This document shows positions 1-6,483 of a stretch of DNA of 22,417 nt, piece after piece. Below the pieces are notes generated by a model. It saw only the letters and a list, made by a program, of their open reading frames with translations. It did no database searches and was not told where the DNA came from. Where the stretch lies: positions 1-22,417 of the forward strand of contig DATFRA010000209.1 in NCBI GenBank assembly GCA_035263705.1. Direction: 5' to 3'. The position numbers were made by a program, and so were the translations under genes. Positions within the stretch are counted from its first letter, which is position 1. The number at the start of each line of letters is the position of its first letter. The DNA is from DASZHJ01 sp035263705. GTDB lineage: Bacteria > Pseudomonadota > Alphaproteobacteria > ATCC43930 > CGMCC-115725.

Positions 1-129
1 CTCGCCGGCGAGCTGGAGGTTGTAAGGTGGATCGGCGAAGACGAGATCGACCGAGGCCTCCGGCAGCCGCGCCATCGCCTGAGCGCAGTCGCCGACCAGC
101 ACGGAATTGTCGCGGAGCGTTGCCAGCAC
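1..129 (-). CDS. ccrM: CcrM-type adenine DNA methyltransferase, N-terminal fragment
   Basis: Only the first 43 codons are in the window; the gene runs off the left edge. Read on the minus strand, the peptide carries VGDCAQAM, then SVDLVFADPPYNLQL. DPPY is the catalytic motif IV of N6-adenine methyltransferases, and the FADPPYNLQL context is typical of the alphaproteobacterial cell-cycle enzyme CcrM, which methylates the A in GANTC. The GTG start at 129 is chosen because the purine-rich GGGAGG lies 5 nt upstream and an in-frame TGA sits at 181-183 with no ATG between. The gene follows rnhB on the same strand, as in Caulobacter. Its upstream region is packed with GANTC sites, which suggests control by its own methylation mark. 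The assignment is firm for the family; the symbol relies on motif context and synteny. Confidence 0.85.
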   Translation of the reverse strand, partial: MLATLRDNSVLVGDCAQAMARLPEASVDLVFADPPYNLQLAGE

Positions 130-161
130 GTCCCCCTCCCCAGCGCGAAAGGCGCACTCTG

Positions 162-248
162 GAGTCAGCGACTCGGCGCGTCAATAGCTCTTATGAGTCA
201 ATATGTTAAGGGGATTCCCTGGACTCGAATCCAAACAGGTCCGGAGTC
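162..248. promoter_or_regulatory. Cluster of seven GANTC (CcrM target) sites upstream of ccrM
   Basis: GANTC occurs at 162-166 (GAGTC), 170-174 (GACTC), 195-199 (GAGTC), 213-217 (GATTC), 222-226 (GACTC), 227-231 (GAATC) and 244-248 (GAGTC). The sites lie 33-119 bp upstream of the ccrM start. Three are in the rnhB-ccrM gap and four in the last codons of rnhB. At about 66% GC one site per roughly 300 bp would be expected, so seven in 87 bp is far above chance. In Caulobacter the ccrM promoter is known to respond to its GANTC methylation state. I could not place a convincing -35/-10 pair or a complete CtrA box here. Confidence 0.7.
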
Positions 249-829
249 GGCTGGAACGACAATCGGTGGTGGGGTGTGAGGCCGAGACGCACAATAGCTG
301 CCCGATGTTCGGCGGTGGCGTAGCCGACATTGGTGGCCCAGCCATACCCTTCGTAGCGAAGTGCCAGGCGCTGCATCAGCCGGTCGCGGGCGACTTTAGC
401 GATGATCGAGGCGGCGGCGATCGAGAGCGAGAGGCCGTCGCCTCCCACCACCATGTGGACGGCGCAAGGAAGGGCCGGCGCCTGATTGCCGTCCACCAGC
501 GCGGCGGTCGGCATGACCGGCAATGCCGCCACCGCGCGCCGCATCGCGAGCAAGCTCGCGCGCAAGATGTTGAAGCGGTCGATCTCGGCGACCGCTGCCG
601 CACCGATTGCAATGGTCGCGCAGGAGCGGAGCGCCACCGCATATTCCTCGCGCGCCTCTGGCGTCAGTTTCTTCGAGTCGTCGATCTCCTTGCGGAGCGA
701 CCTGGGCATCGTCGCGCGATCGAGGATCACCGCCGCTGCGACCACGGGGCCCGCGAGCGGACCGCGGCCGACCTCGTCGATGCCGCACACCAAGCCGCCG
801 AGCGCCGCTTCGCGCGCGAAATTCGGCAT
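206..829 (-). CDS. rnhB: Ribonuclease HII
   Basis: This 207-residue cytoplasmic enzyme cleaves the RNA strand of RNA-DNA hybrids and removes single ribonucleotides from DNA. The family signature is clear: GIDEVGRGPLAGPVV at about 16-30 with metal ligands D18 and E19, DSKKL at 51-55, VDGN at 112-115 (D113), and GGDGLSLSIAAASIIAK at 129-145 (D131). These are the four acidic residues expected of RNase HII. The ATG at 829 is preferred over an upstream in-frame ATG at 874, because the latter would add 15 low-value residues and overlap the GNAT gene, and because GAGGGG lies 10 nt before 829. The gene starts 7 nt after the GNAT stop, so the two are probably co-transcribed. The short tail ending ESRESP is where four GANTC sites fall. 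Confidence 0.95.
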   Translation of the reverse strand: MPNFAREAALGGLVCGIDEVGRGPLAGPVVAAAVILDRATMPRSLRKEIDDSKKLTPEAREEYAVALRSCATIAIGAAAVAEIDRFNILRASLLAMRRAVAALPVMPTAALVDGNQAPALPCAVHMVVGGDGLSLSIAAASIIAKVARDRLMQRLALRYEGYGWATNVGYATAEHRAAIVRLGLTPHHRLSFQPTPDLFGFESRESP

Positions 830-836
830 GGCCCGA

Positions 837-1340
837 TCACCCCTCGTAGGACAGCACGACGTAGTCGTGGTCATTGTGGCGGAAGGTGCCGCGCGGCACT
901 ACGCCCATCTTCTCGTGGGCGCGCAATGACGCGGAATTGTCGGCGCGGATGAACAGGATGCCCTCGCGGCCGGGGAGCCGAGTCCGGAGCGACTCGAAGA
1001 GCCGCTCCGCCAGCCCGCGCCCGCGCTCTGCCTCCGCGACCACGATGGGGCCGTAGACGTAGGCGCCGGCCCGGCCAGGATAAGCCGCCAGCATCGCGCG
1101 GACCACCGGTACCGACCTGACCGTGCCCGGTGAGGCCGCCAACAGGTAACCGACGATCGCTGCGCCACGGCGGGCCACCAGCAACGGCAGGTCCGCGAGC
1201 ATGGCCTCGATCTCTGCTCGACCGAGGCGCGCCGATAGCGTGCCGCCACGCTCGGGCTGGTTCGCCTCCTGGAGCGCCAGGATGTCGTCGATGTCGGCCT
1301 CGGTCGCGGCGCCGATCTCGATGCCATCGCTCGCACGCAT
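837..1340 (-). CDS. GNAT-family N-acetyltransferase
   Basis: The 167-residue product is a GCN5-related N-acetyltransferase that transfers an acetyl group from acetyl-CoA to an unknown amine. The acetyl-CoA-binding motif A is visible as VYGPIVVAEAERGRGLAERL near 95-114, with the pyrophosphate loop ERGRGLA at 105-111. It is followed by the motif-B-like segment LFIRADNSASLRAHEKMG, in which an Asn is followed by a helix and a Gly-containing turn. The N-terminus reads IEIGAATEADIDDILAL, the usual first strand and helix. The start is uncertain: ATG at 1340 has no clear ribosome-binding site, and a TTG at 1391 would add 17 residues. The gene heads a minus-strand group with rnhB and ccrM and is divergent from the hydrolase at 1468. 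Substrate unknown. Confidence 0.85.
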   Translation of the reverse strand: MRASDGIEIGAATEADIDDILALQEANQPERGGTLSARLGRAEIEAMLADLPLLVARRGAAIVGYLLAASPGTVRSVPVVRAMLAAYPGRAGAYVYGPIVVAEAERGRGLAERLFESLRTRLPGREGILFIRADNSASLRAHEKMGVVPRGTFRHNDHDYVVLSYEG

Positions 1341-1467
1341 CAGCGGATCAGGACACGAGTCGCCTCGCGGGATCAATCGCGTTCCTTCCAACCGCCTTCA
1401 TTCCGTCATCATTCTCCGGCACAAGACGCTCGGACGCGCGCGTTGTTGTCGAGGTCGCGGAGTCAGC

Positions 1468-2283
1468 ATGAACCTTCCGTTTCTCGATACCGAAGGCCGG
1501 GTCGTGGTGCCGCCGCCCAAGCGGCGGCTGTTGCGGGAATTCCGATCGGTCCTGACGCCGCGGCCGCGGCTGTTCCGGCATCCGTTGCTGCGGCATGCAC
1601 CGCAAGGCGATGGACATCCGGTCTTCGTGCTGCCAGGGTTCCTCACCAACGACGGCCGCACGCGGCATTTGCGGCGGCTTCTCGTCTCGCTGGGCTATGC
1701 GACCTACGGCTGGGGCGAGGGGGTCAACTGGGGACCGACCGACCACGCCATGGCGGCGATCGAGCGCCGGCTCCGGGAAATCCGCAAGCGCCACGGGCGC
1801 AGGGTCACGCTGATCGGCCACAGCCTCGGCGGTTTGCTCGCGCGCGAGCTAGCGAAGAGATTTCCCGACGACGTCCGCGGCGTCGTGATGCTGGGTGCGC
1901 CGATCAGATTGCCGACCGCGACCAGCCTCGCGGTGTTCTTCCGGTTGCTCGCGCGCTTTCATCGCACGGCGCGCGGCATGGAGATCGACGAGCTCAACCT
2001 TCCGCCGCCGCCGTCCATCCCCGTGGCGGCGATCTATACGCGCGAGGACGGCATCGTCGCCTGGGAGAGCTGCCTCGAACTCGCGGGCGACCGCCGCGAG
2101 AACATCGAGGTGCGCGGCACCCACAGTACCCTGCCTAGCAATCCGATGGCGCTCGCCATCGTCGCGAACCGGCTCGCGCAGCCTGAGGATACCTGGCAGG
2201 CCTATCAGCAGCCCGCATCGGCCGTCTCCGATGGCGCCGTGAAACCGCGGGCGCGTTTTCGCCGCCGGCGGATGAGCGCTTAA
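1468..2283 (+). CDS. Alpha/beta hydrolase (lipase/esterase-like)
   Basis: The 271-residue protein has the alpha/beta-hydrolase layout. The oxyanion-hole region is VFVLPGFLTNDG at 52-63, the nucleophile elbow is IGHSLGG at 116-122 with catalytic Ser119, the acid is probably Asp194 in TREDGIVAW, and the catalytic His is probably His219 in RGTHSTL. It has no signal peptide, so it is probably cytoplasmic. The C-terminus is basic (RARFRRRRM). The start is set by GGAG 5 nt upstream of the ATG; an open frame reaching back to 1201 is antisense to the GNAT gene and is not used. It is divergent from the GNAT/rnhB group across about 127 bp. Substrate cannot be told from sequence; a triacylglycerol- or PHB-type esterase is possible. 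Confidence 0.85.
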   Translation: MNLPFLDTEGRVVVPPPKRRLLREFRSVLTPRPRLFRHPLLRHAPQGDGHPVFVLPGFLTNDGRTRHLRRLLVSLGYATYGWGEGVNWGPTDHAMAAIERRLREIRKRHGRRVTLIGHSLGGLLARELAKRFPDDVRGVVMLGAPIRLPTATSLAVFFRLLARFHRTARGMEIDELNLPPPPSIPVAAIYTREDGIVAWESCLELAGDRRENIEVRGTHSTLPSNPMALAIVANRLAQPEDTWQAYQQPASAVSDGAVKPRARFRRRRMSA

Positions 2284-2352
2284 GGGATAAGTAGGAGTCC
2301 TTAGGTAGTCTTCCGAATTATTTTGCTCTTCTGGAGCCGTTAGATCCTCAGA

Positions 2353-2384
2353 CGTGGGCGGGTTTGGAAGGCCCACGAGGAGAG
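2353..2384 (+). promoter_or_regulatory. Hairpin abutting the ribosome-binding site of a small membrane gene
   Basis: CGTGGGC at 2353-2359 and GCCCACG at 2371-2377 can pair as a 7-bp stem with an 11-nt loop. The last base of the 3' arm is the first base of a strong purine-rich site, GAGGAGAG (2377-2384), placed 7-10 nt before the GTG/ATG start at 2392/2395. Such a structure in the mRNA could mask or present the ribosome-binding site. The upstream stretch 2284-2340 is more AT-rich than its surroundings and may hold the promoter, but no clear -35/-10 pair is visible. Confidence 0.35.
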
Positions 2385-2391
2385 ATCGGCG

Positions 2392-2601
2392 GTGATGACG
2401 ATGACGCGGCTTAAAGTGACAACCGGCAAGACCAGCCTTCGGCGCTCGGCGCCCCATCCCAGGACGCGGGCCGCTCGCGACCTCGTCGCCGATTGGAAGC
2501 GCTGGACGCTCGCCGAGCGGATCATCGTGGCGGCGCTCGTGCCACTCGTGGCGCTCACCGTGCTGGCGATCTCGACTGCGCTCGCTTCGGGAGGGCATTG
2601 A
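2392..2601 (+). CDS. Small single-pass membrane protein of unknown function
   Basis: This is a 69-codon gene. The first part is basic (KVTTGKTSLRRSAPHPRTRAARD), followed by an amphipathic stretch DWKRWTLAERI and one hydrophobic segment, IIVAALVPLVALTVLAISTA, at about 44-63, ending ASGGH. The basic N-terminus suggests it stays inside, with the C-terminus reaching the periplasm. Evidence that it is real: a strong purine-rich site (GAGGAGAG) at good spacing, high GC at third codon positions, no competing gene on either strand, and a second small gene 30 bp downstream with its own ribosome-binding site. The start may be GTG 2392 or ATG 2395. I recognise no family. Confidence 0.6.
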   Translation: MMTMTRLKVTTGKTSLRRSAPHPRTRAARDLVADWKRWTLAERIIVAALVPLVALTVLAISTALASGGH

Positions 2602-2631
2602 GCCCGGCCGCCCGACTGACAGGGAGCCGCC

Positions 2632-2877
2632 ATGGCGCTCTCTGTCACCCGTGCGCTCCAGGCGTTCAAGCGTTACGCGGTCTCGCCCGAGCAGATCGAT
2701 TACGCCATGCTTTCGGCCATCAATGTGACGTTATTCCTGACCTCCGGCGGCGATGACCGCGTGTCCGACGGGTTCAACAGGGATCTCGCGGGGAACAGCC
2801 GAGACTTCGGCCGTTGGGTGAAGGAGCCGGCGCCGATTTCACCGGAGCTGGCTTCTGCTCAGAGCAAGCTCAGCTGA
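2632..2877 (+). CDS. Small protein, remotely Flp-pilin-like, function unknown
   Basis: An 81-codon gene with a good ribosome-binding site (GGGAG, 6 nt before ATG) and high third-position GC. The segment from about residue 12, FKRYAVSPEQIDYAMLSAI, recalls the Flp/Tad pilin pattern of a basic patch, then an E-x-x-Y-like motif, then a hydrophobic start; the later SDGFNRDL recalls the pilin tail. However, the hydrophobic run is too short for a transmembrane pilin helix, there is no Gly before the putative cleavage site, and no tad/cpa genes are present. The resemblance is therefore only a hint. It lies 30 bp after another small gene and its last 19 bp overlap, tail to tail, the end of the radical SAM gene on the other strand. 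Confidence 0.55.
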   Translation: MALSVTRALQAFKRYAVSPEQIDYAMLSAINVTLFLTSGGDDRVSDGFNRDLAGNSRDFGRWVKEPAPISPELASAQSKLS

Positions 2878-3950
2878 TCGCCCGGCCTAGGCGGCCGGCG
2901 GAACAGCGTCGTGTCGAGGCGCCAGAGTCCGCGGCGCTCGTTGAGCTTCAGGCGATGGCAGGCGCGTTCGAAGCGGATACGCAGCATCTCGGCGTAGGGG
3001 CCCGTGCCGCGCATGCGTGTCCCCCATTCCGAGACATAGGGCTTGCCGCCGTGGGTCTCGCGCAGCAGGGACATCACATGCTTCGCCTTGTTGGGGGCGT
3101 GTGCGGCGAGCCAATCCTCGAATAGATCCTTGATCTCGAGCGGCACGCGCAAGAGCGTGTAACCGGCGCCTTTGGCGCCGCGCTCCGCGCCGGCTTCGAG
3201 CAGACGCTCCATCTCCATGTCGTTGAGCGCGGGGATCATCGGTGAGGTCAGGATGCTCACGGGGATGCCCGCCCCGCTCAGCGCCGCGATGGTCTCGAGC
3301 CGCCGCTCGGGCGTGGCGGCCCGCGGCTCCATCTTCCGGGCCAAGGCGCGATCGAGCGTGGTCACCGACACCGACACCATCGCGAGCCGGTCGCGCGCCA
3401 TCTCCGAGAGAATGTCGATGTCGCGCTGTACCAGGGCCGACTTGGTCACGATCCCAACGGGATGGCGGAATTCGCGGAGCACCTCGAGGATGCGCCGGGT
3501 AATCTCGAGCTTGCGCTCGATCGGCTGGTAGGGGTCGGTGTTGGCGCCGAGCGCGATCGTATCGCAGGTGTAAGCGGGCTTCGAGAGCTCGGCACGCAGG
3601 AGCGCGGCCGCATCTTCCTTGACGAAGATCCGGCTCTCGAAATCGAGCCCCGGCGAGAGGCCGAGATAGGCGTGGGTCGGCCGCGCGAAGCAATAGACGC
3701 AGCCGTGCTCGCAGCCCCGATAGGGATTGATCGAGCTGTCGAACGGGATGTCGGGAGAGTCGTTGTGCGCGATGATGCTTCGTGCGCTGTCGCGCGTGTA
3801 GGTGGTGTCGAGCGGCAACGGCTCCTCGTCGAGGCTGCCCCAGCCGTCGTCGAAGGCGACCCGCACCTCGGTCTCATAGCGGCCCGTCGCGTTGCCAACG
3901 GCACCGCGGCCCTTGCGGGGACGGAGGGGTTGGCTCGATGCCTCGCTCAT
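2859..3950 (-). CDS. PA0069-family radical SAM protein
   Basis: The 363-residue protein binds a [4Fe-4S] cluster through CEHGCVYC (Cys80, Cys84, Cys87) inside INPYRGCEHGCVYCFARP, the hallmark of the PA0069/Rv2578c group, which is distantly related to spore photoproduct lyase. Further matches are IALGANTDPYQPIERKL at about 134-150, the IVTKSALVQRDIDIL strand, and SILTSPMIPALND. The N-terminal FDDGWGSLDEEPLPLDTTY is also usual for the family. Length is normal. The biochemical role of the family is not established; DNA or RNA modification or repair has been suggested from its relatives. The ATG at 3950 is the only plausible start, with a weak AGG upstream. Its 3' end overlaps the small plus-strand gene by 19 bp. 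Confidence 0.92.
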   Translation of the reverse strand: MSEASSQPLRPRKGRGAVGNATGRYETEVRVAFDDGWGSLDEEPLPLDTTYTRDSARSIIAHNDSPDIPFDSSINPYRGCEHGCVYCFARPTHAYLGLSPGLDFESRIFVKEDAAALLRAELSKPAYTCDTIALGANTDPYQPIERKLEITRRILEVLREFRHPVGIVTKSALVQRDIDILSEMARDRLAMVSVSVTTLDRALARKMEPRAATPERRLETIAALSGAGIPVSILTSPMIPALNDMEMERLLEAGAERGAKGAGYTLLRVPLEIKDLFEDWLAAHAPNKAKHVMSLLRETHGGKPYVSEWGTRMRGTGPYAEMLRIRFERACHRLKLNERRGLWRLDTTLFRRPPRPGDQLSLL

Positions 3951-4099
3951 GGAGCGAGCCTAGCGTATCGGATGGAACAGATCAAGAACAGCGGTGTAAA
4001 AACACACTCGGGACAGGCTATTGCCAAGCCGCCTCGCGGCTATTGGGACCCCCATGTTACTCTAGAATTTGGGGTTGGACTGGGCGCAAAGGGGGTCTG

Positions 4100-4672
4100 A
4101 TGAACAGATTTCGTGAGCGGAGGCCTTGCGGCCTCGCGGGGACGTTGCTGCTCGGCATGCTCATCCTGATACACGCGTCCCTCCCAGCGTCCGCGCGTCC
4201 GTGGAAACCGACACCGCAGGCGCTCGCGCTAGACTACGCTGAGATCATTCATCAGCGCGGCACGCGCGATTTAGTAATCATCATTTGGCTGGTACCGCAG
4301 ATGCTGGGCATTGCGTCCGAGGAGGCGCGAGAGCTCCTGGATCAGTATGCTCTGATCGGCGCTCTCCACGGACACATGCTCATTGGGGGAACGATGAGCT
4401 ACGATGCGAACAGCCAGCTGCAAGCAGCCGATGATCGCGGGGACGCCCTGATTCCTGTAACGGGTGACAGTGTTCCACCGACGGTGCAGGGCGCACTCAC
4501 CACATGGCAAGGCGTCTTGAAGAAGATGATCGGTCCGATGGGCGAGGGCGTTCAATGGTTCGTGTTCGAAGCCGGCCGAGTCCATTCTTGCGAGAAAGGT
4601 GGGCTCTCCATTTCCTTTGAGGGCGAGACCTATACCTACGAGACACCGGTCCCCGGCTGCCCCGTGAATTAG
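4100..4672 (+). CDS. Exported protein of unknown function
   Basis: The 190-residue product starts with a classic Sec signal peptide: basic MNRFRERR, a hydrophobic core GTLLLGMLILIHASL, and an Ala-Ser-Ala site cutting after residue 32. The mature part (RPWKPTPQ...) has a second hydrophobic patch, DLVIIIWLVPQMLGI, near 58-71, possibly a buried helix, and two cysteines, Cys164 and Cys187, that could form a periplasmic disulfide. No known domain is recognised. The start is fixed by AAGGGGG 4 nt before the ATG; a longer open frame beginning at 3782 is antisense to the radical SAM gene. Codon use is less GC-biased than in neighbours (TTA, GTA, ATT are frequent), and the 140 bp upstream are relatively AT-rich, consistent with recent acquisition. 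It ends 11 bp from the convergent phosphotransferase gene. Confidence 0.75.
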   Translation: MNRFRERRPCGLAGTLLLGMLILIHASLPASARPWKPTPQALALDYAEIIHQRGTRDLVIIIWLVPQMLGIASEEARELLDQYALIGALHGHMLIGGTMSYDANSQLQAADDRGDALIPVTGDSVPPTVQGALTTWQGVLKKMIGPMGEGVQWFVFEAGRVHSCEKGGLSISFEGETYTYETPVPGCPVN

Positions 4673-4683
4673 GTCCGCGGTCC

Positions 4684-5724
4684 TTAAGTCAATGCGGATG
4701 ATGGCGCCAGCCATCCCTGGCGCACCCGCGCCACGGTGGCAGGGGCGAAGAAATCGCTGAGCCGATTGGCGACGTGGCGCGCAAGGGCGGGTGCGAGAGC
4801 GAGCTCGCCCCGCTCGGTGAGCGCGCGCAATCTGACCGCCCACATCATCGTGCGGAGCCAGGTGAGGCGACGCGCCGGCAGCAGCCAAGGGCGTAGCGCG
4901 GTCGCGCGCTCGGGTCCGACTAACGCGAGGTACTCGCGGTAGAAGTCTGCGACATCGTCTGGCGTGAGCACCGCCTGCACCTCAAGATCCCAGGTGGTGG
5001 AGGTGTAAAGTGTCGCGTGCGCGAGATCGATAGCGGGCGAGCCGTAGCAGACGCGCTCGAGGTCGACGAGCACCGCATCCCGATCGCGCATGACGAAATT
5101 GCCGGGATGCGTGTCGGTGCCGACCAGCGCCAATGGCTGCTCCAACGGCGTGATCCGAGCCGCGTAGCGCTCCGCCTCTGTGAACTCATCCTCGAGCGCC
5201 GCGCGGGTCGCCGGAGCAAGGTCGACCTGGGAGAGGAAGTCCCGCTGCTGCGCGATCATCGCGAGGGTCGCGGCCCAAGGGCCCTCGATGCCGTGGTCGG
5301 GAAGCGGCGCGCGCGCGCCGGGCGGCGGCACGGGGAGCGCGTGCAGCCGTGCCAGCGCTTGCGCGATGGTCGGCAGATCGGCAGGCAGGTGCACAAGGCG
5401 CCCGACGATCTCCTCGACCACGAGCGCCCCACGCGGCAGGGCCGGCGAGGGCGGGAGCGCTGCCGTCAAGCGGGGTGTGATACCCGCGGGCTGCGCGCGC
5501 TCGAACGCGGCGGCCTCGTTTGCGAGCTGCGCCGCCGCATCGCCGGCCCAGGGTGTCGCTCGTGGCACGCGTGCGACCAGGCCCGTGTGTCCCAGTCGAT
5601 AATGATCGTGGTTGACGCCCTTCGCGGTCATGGGCACGACTTCGTCCGCCCCTAGGGTTCGCGTACCGGGGAGACGGCGCAGGGCATCGATGAAAGCGCG
5701 ATCGACCAAGGCTGCGTGGTCCAT
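4684..5724 (-). CDS. APH/choline-kinase-like phosphotransferase
   Basis: The 346-residue protein belongs to the aminoglycoside phosphotransferase/choline kinase fold, which moves phosphate from ATP to a hydroxyl group of a small molecule. Visible are the kinase-loop motif LVGTDTHPGNFV (Asp204 as catalytic base, Asn209) and the metal-binding segment VLVDLERVCYGSPAIDLAH (Asp221), with a bilobal layout and the hinge-like LVVEEIVGRLVHL near 101-113. The start is set at ATG 5724; the open frame extends further upstream but would then run over the divergent glycosyltransferase gene. It is divergent across 69 bp from two coupled glycosyltransferases, so the substrate may be a sugar or nucleoside made by that group; this is inference. 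It need not be an antibiotic-resistance gene, and nothing here points to that. Confidence 0.85.
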   Translation of the reverse strand: MDHAALVDRAFIDALRRLPGTRTLGADEVVPMTAKGVNHDHYRLGHTGLVARVPRATPWAGDAAAQLANEAAAFERAQPAGITPRLTAALPPSPALPRGALVVEEIVGRLVHLPADLPTIAQALARLHALPVPPPGARAPLPDHGIEGPWAATLAMIAQQRDFLSQVDLAPATRAALEDEFTEAERYAARITPLEQPLALVGTDTHPGNFVMRDRDAVLVDLERVCYGSPAIDLAHATLYTSTTWDLEVQAVLTPDDVADFYREYLALVGPERATALRPWLLPARRLTWLRTMMWAVRLRALTERGELALAPALARHVANRLSDFFAPATVARVRQGWLAPSSALT

Positions 5725-5793
5725 TGCCGAGGCCGGCGGTTTGTCGGCGTGCCGGCGCGGCGGTAAATTTGGGGGCAAAGCCACTGCCACGCA

Positions 5794-6483
5794 ATGAGCC
5801 CTGTCGCGCCCCTCTCGGTCATCATCCCGGCGCTCGATGCGGCCGAGAGCCTCCCTGCGACCTTGGGGGCGCTCGCGGAAGCGCATGAGCTTATAAGCGA
5901 GATCATCGTTGCCGACGCTAGCTCGCGCGACAATACGACGGCGATCGCCGAAGCGGCGGGGGCGCGCGTGGTGCCCGCACCGCGAGGGCGCGGCGCGCAG
6001 CTCGCGGCCGGTGCTGCCGCAGCCTCCGGTGAGTGGCTCTTTTTTCTCCACGCCGACACGCGGCCTGAGTCCGGCTGGTCGGCTGACGCATTGCGCTTCA
6101 TGACCGATCCCGCGAACCGGGAGCGGGCGGCCTATTTCGTCTATCGGCTCGACGACGGCTCGCCGGCGGCGCGGCGCCTAGAGCGAATCGTCGCCTGGCG
6201 GTCGCGCGTCCTGGGCCTGCCCTATGGCGACCAAGGCTTGATCCTGGCGCGTGCGTTCTATCGCGCGCTCGGCGGCTTTCCCCCGCTTGCGCTGATGGAA
6301 GATGTTGCTTTCGTTCGCCGGATCGGATGGAGGCGATTGGTCGCTTTGCAGGCCAGTGCGCTCACCTCTGCCGCGCGTTATCGCCGCGAGGGCTACGTCT
6401 TGCGGCCGCTGCGCAATCTCGGCTGCCTGGCGCTCTATCTGATGGGCTTGCCACCGCGGCTCATCGTGCGGCTCTACGGATGA
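5794..6483 (+). CDS. TIGR04283-type family 2 glycosyltransferase (arsenosugar-associated)
   Basis: The 229-residue GT-A protein begins LSVIIPALDAAESL, the family 2 first strand. It carries ADASSRDNT at 40-48 (in place of the usual DGGSxD), GRGAQLAAGA at 65-74, the metal-binding FLHADTR at 84-90, PYGDQG at 143-148 and LMEDV at 167-171. GRGAQ, LHADT and PYGDQG are characteristic of the TIGR04283 group, named for its frequent placement beside arsenosugar genes. The last base pairs form ATGA with the next gene, so translation of the two is coupled. There is no strong ribosome-binding site before the ATG at 5794. The real acceptor and donor are unknown here, because no arsenic methyltransferase lies in the window. 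Confidence 0.88.
   Translation: MSPVAPLSVIIPALDAAESLPATLGALAEAHELISEIIVADASSRDNTTAIAEAAGARVVPAPRGRGAQLAAGAAAASGEWLFFLHADTRPESGWSADALRFMTDPANRERAAYFVYRLDDGSPAARRLERIVAWRSRVLGLPYGDQGLILARAFYRALGGFPPLALMEDVAFVRRIGWRRLVALQASALTSAARYRREGYVLRPLRNLGCLALYLMGLPPRLIVRLYG

Noticed and set aside
203..952. Long plus-strand open frames over rnhB and the GNAT gene
   Set aside because: They are antisense to two genes with firm family motifs and contain no recognisable domain; high GC alone keeps the frames open.
1201..1467. Upstream extension of the hydrolase reading frame
   Set aside because: It is antisense to the GNAT gene, and the ATG at 1468 has a well-placed ribosome-binding site and the natural N-terminus.
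4027..4041. Hairpin AGCCGC-CTC-GCGGCT upstream of the exported-protein gene
   Set aside because: Short stem, no T-run, and such GC dyads are common at this base composition; not enough for a terminator or operator call.
4684..5724. Aminoglycoside resistance gene
   Set aside because: The fold is shared by many metabolic kinases, and the context is glycosyltransferases; no resistance-specific feature is seen.
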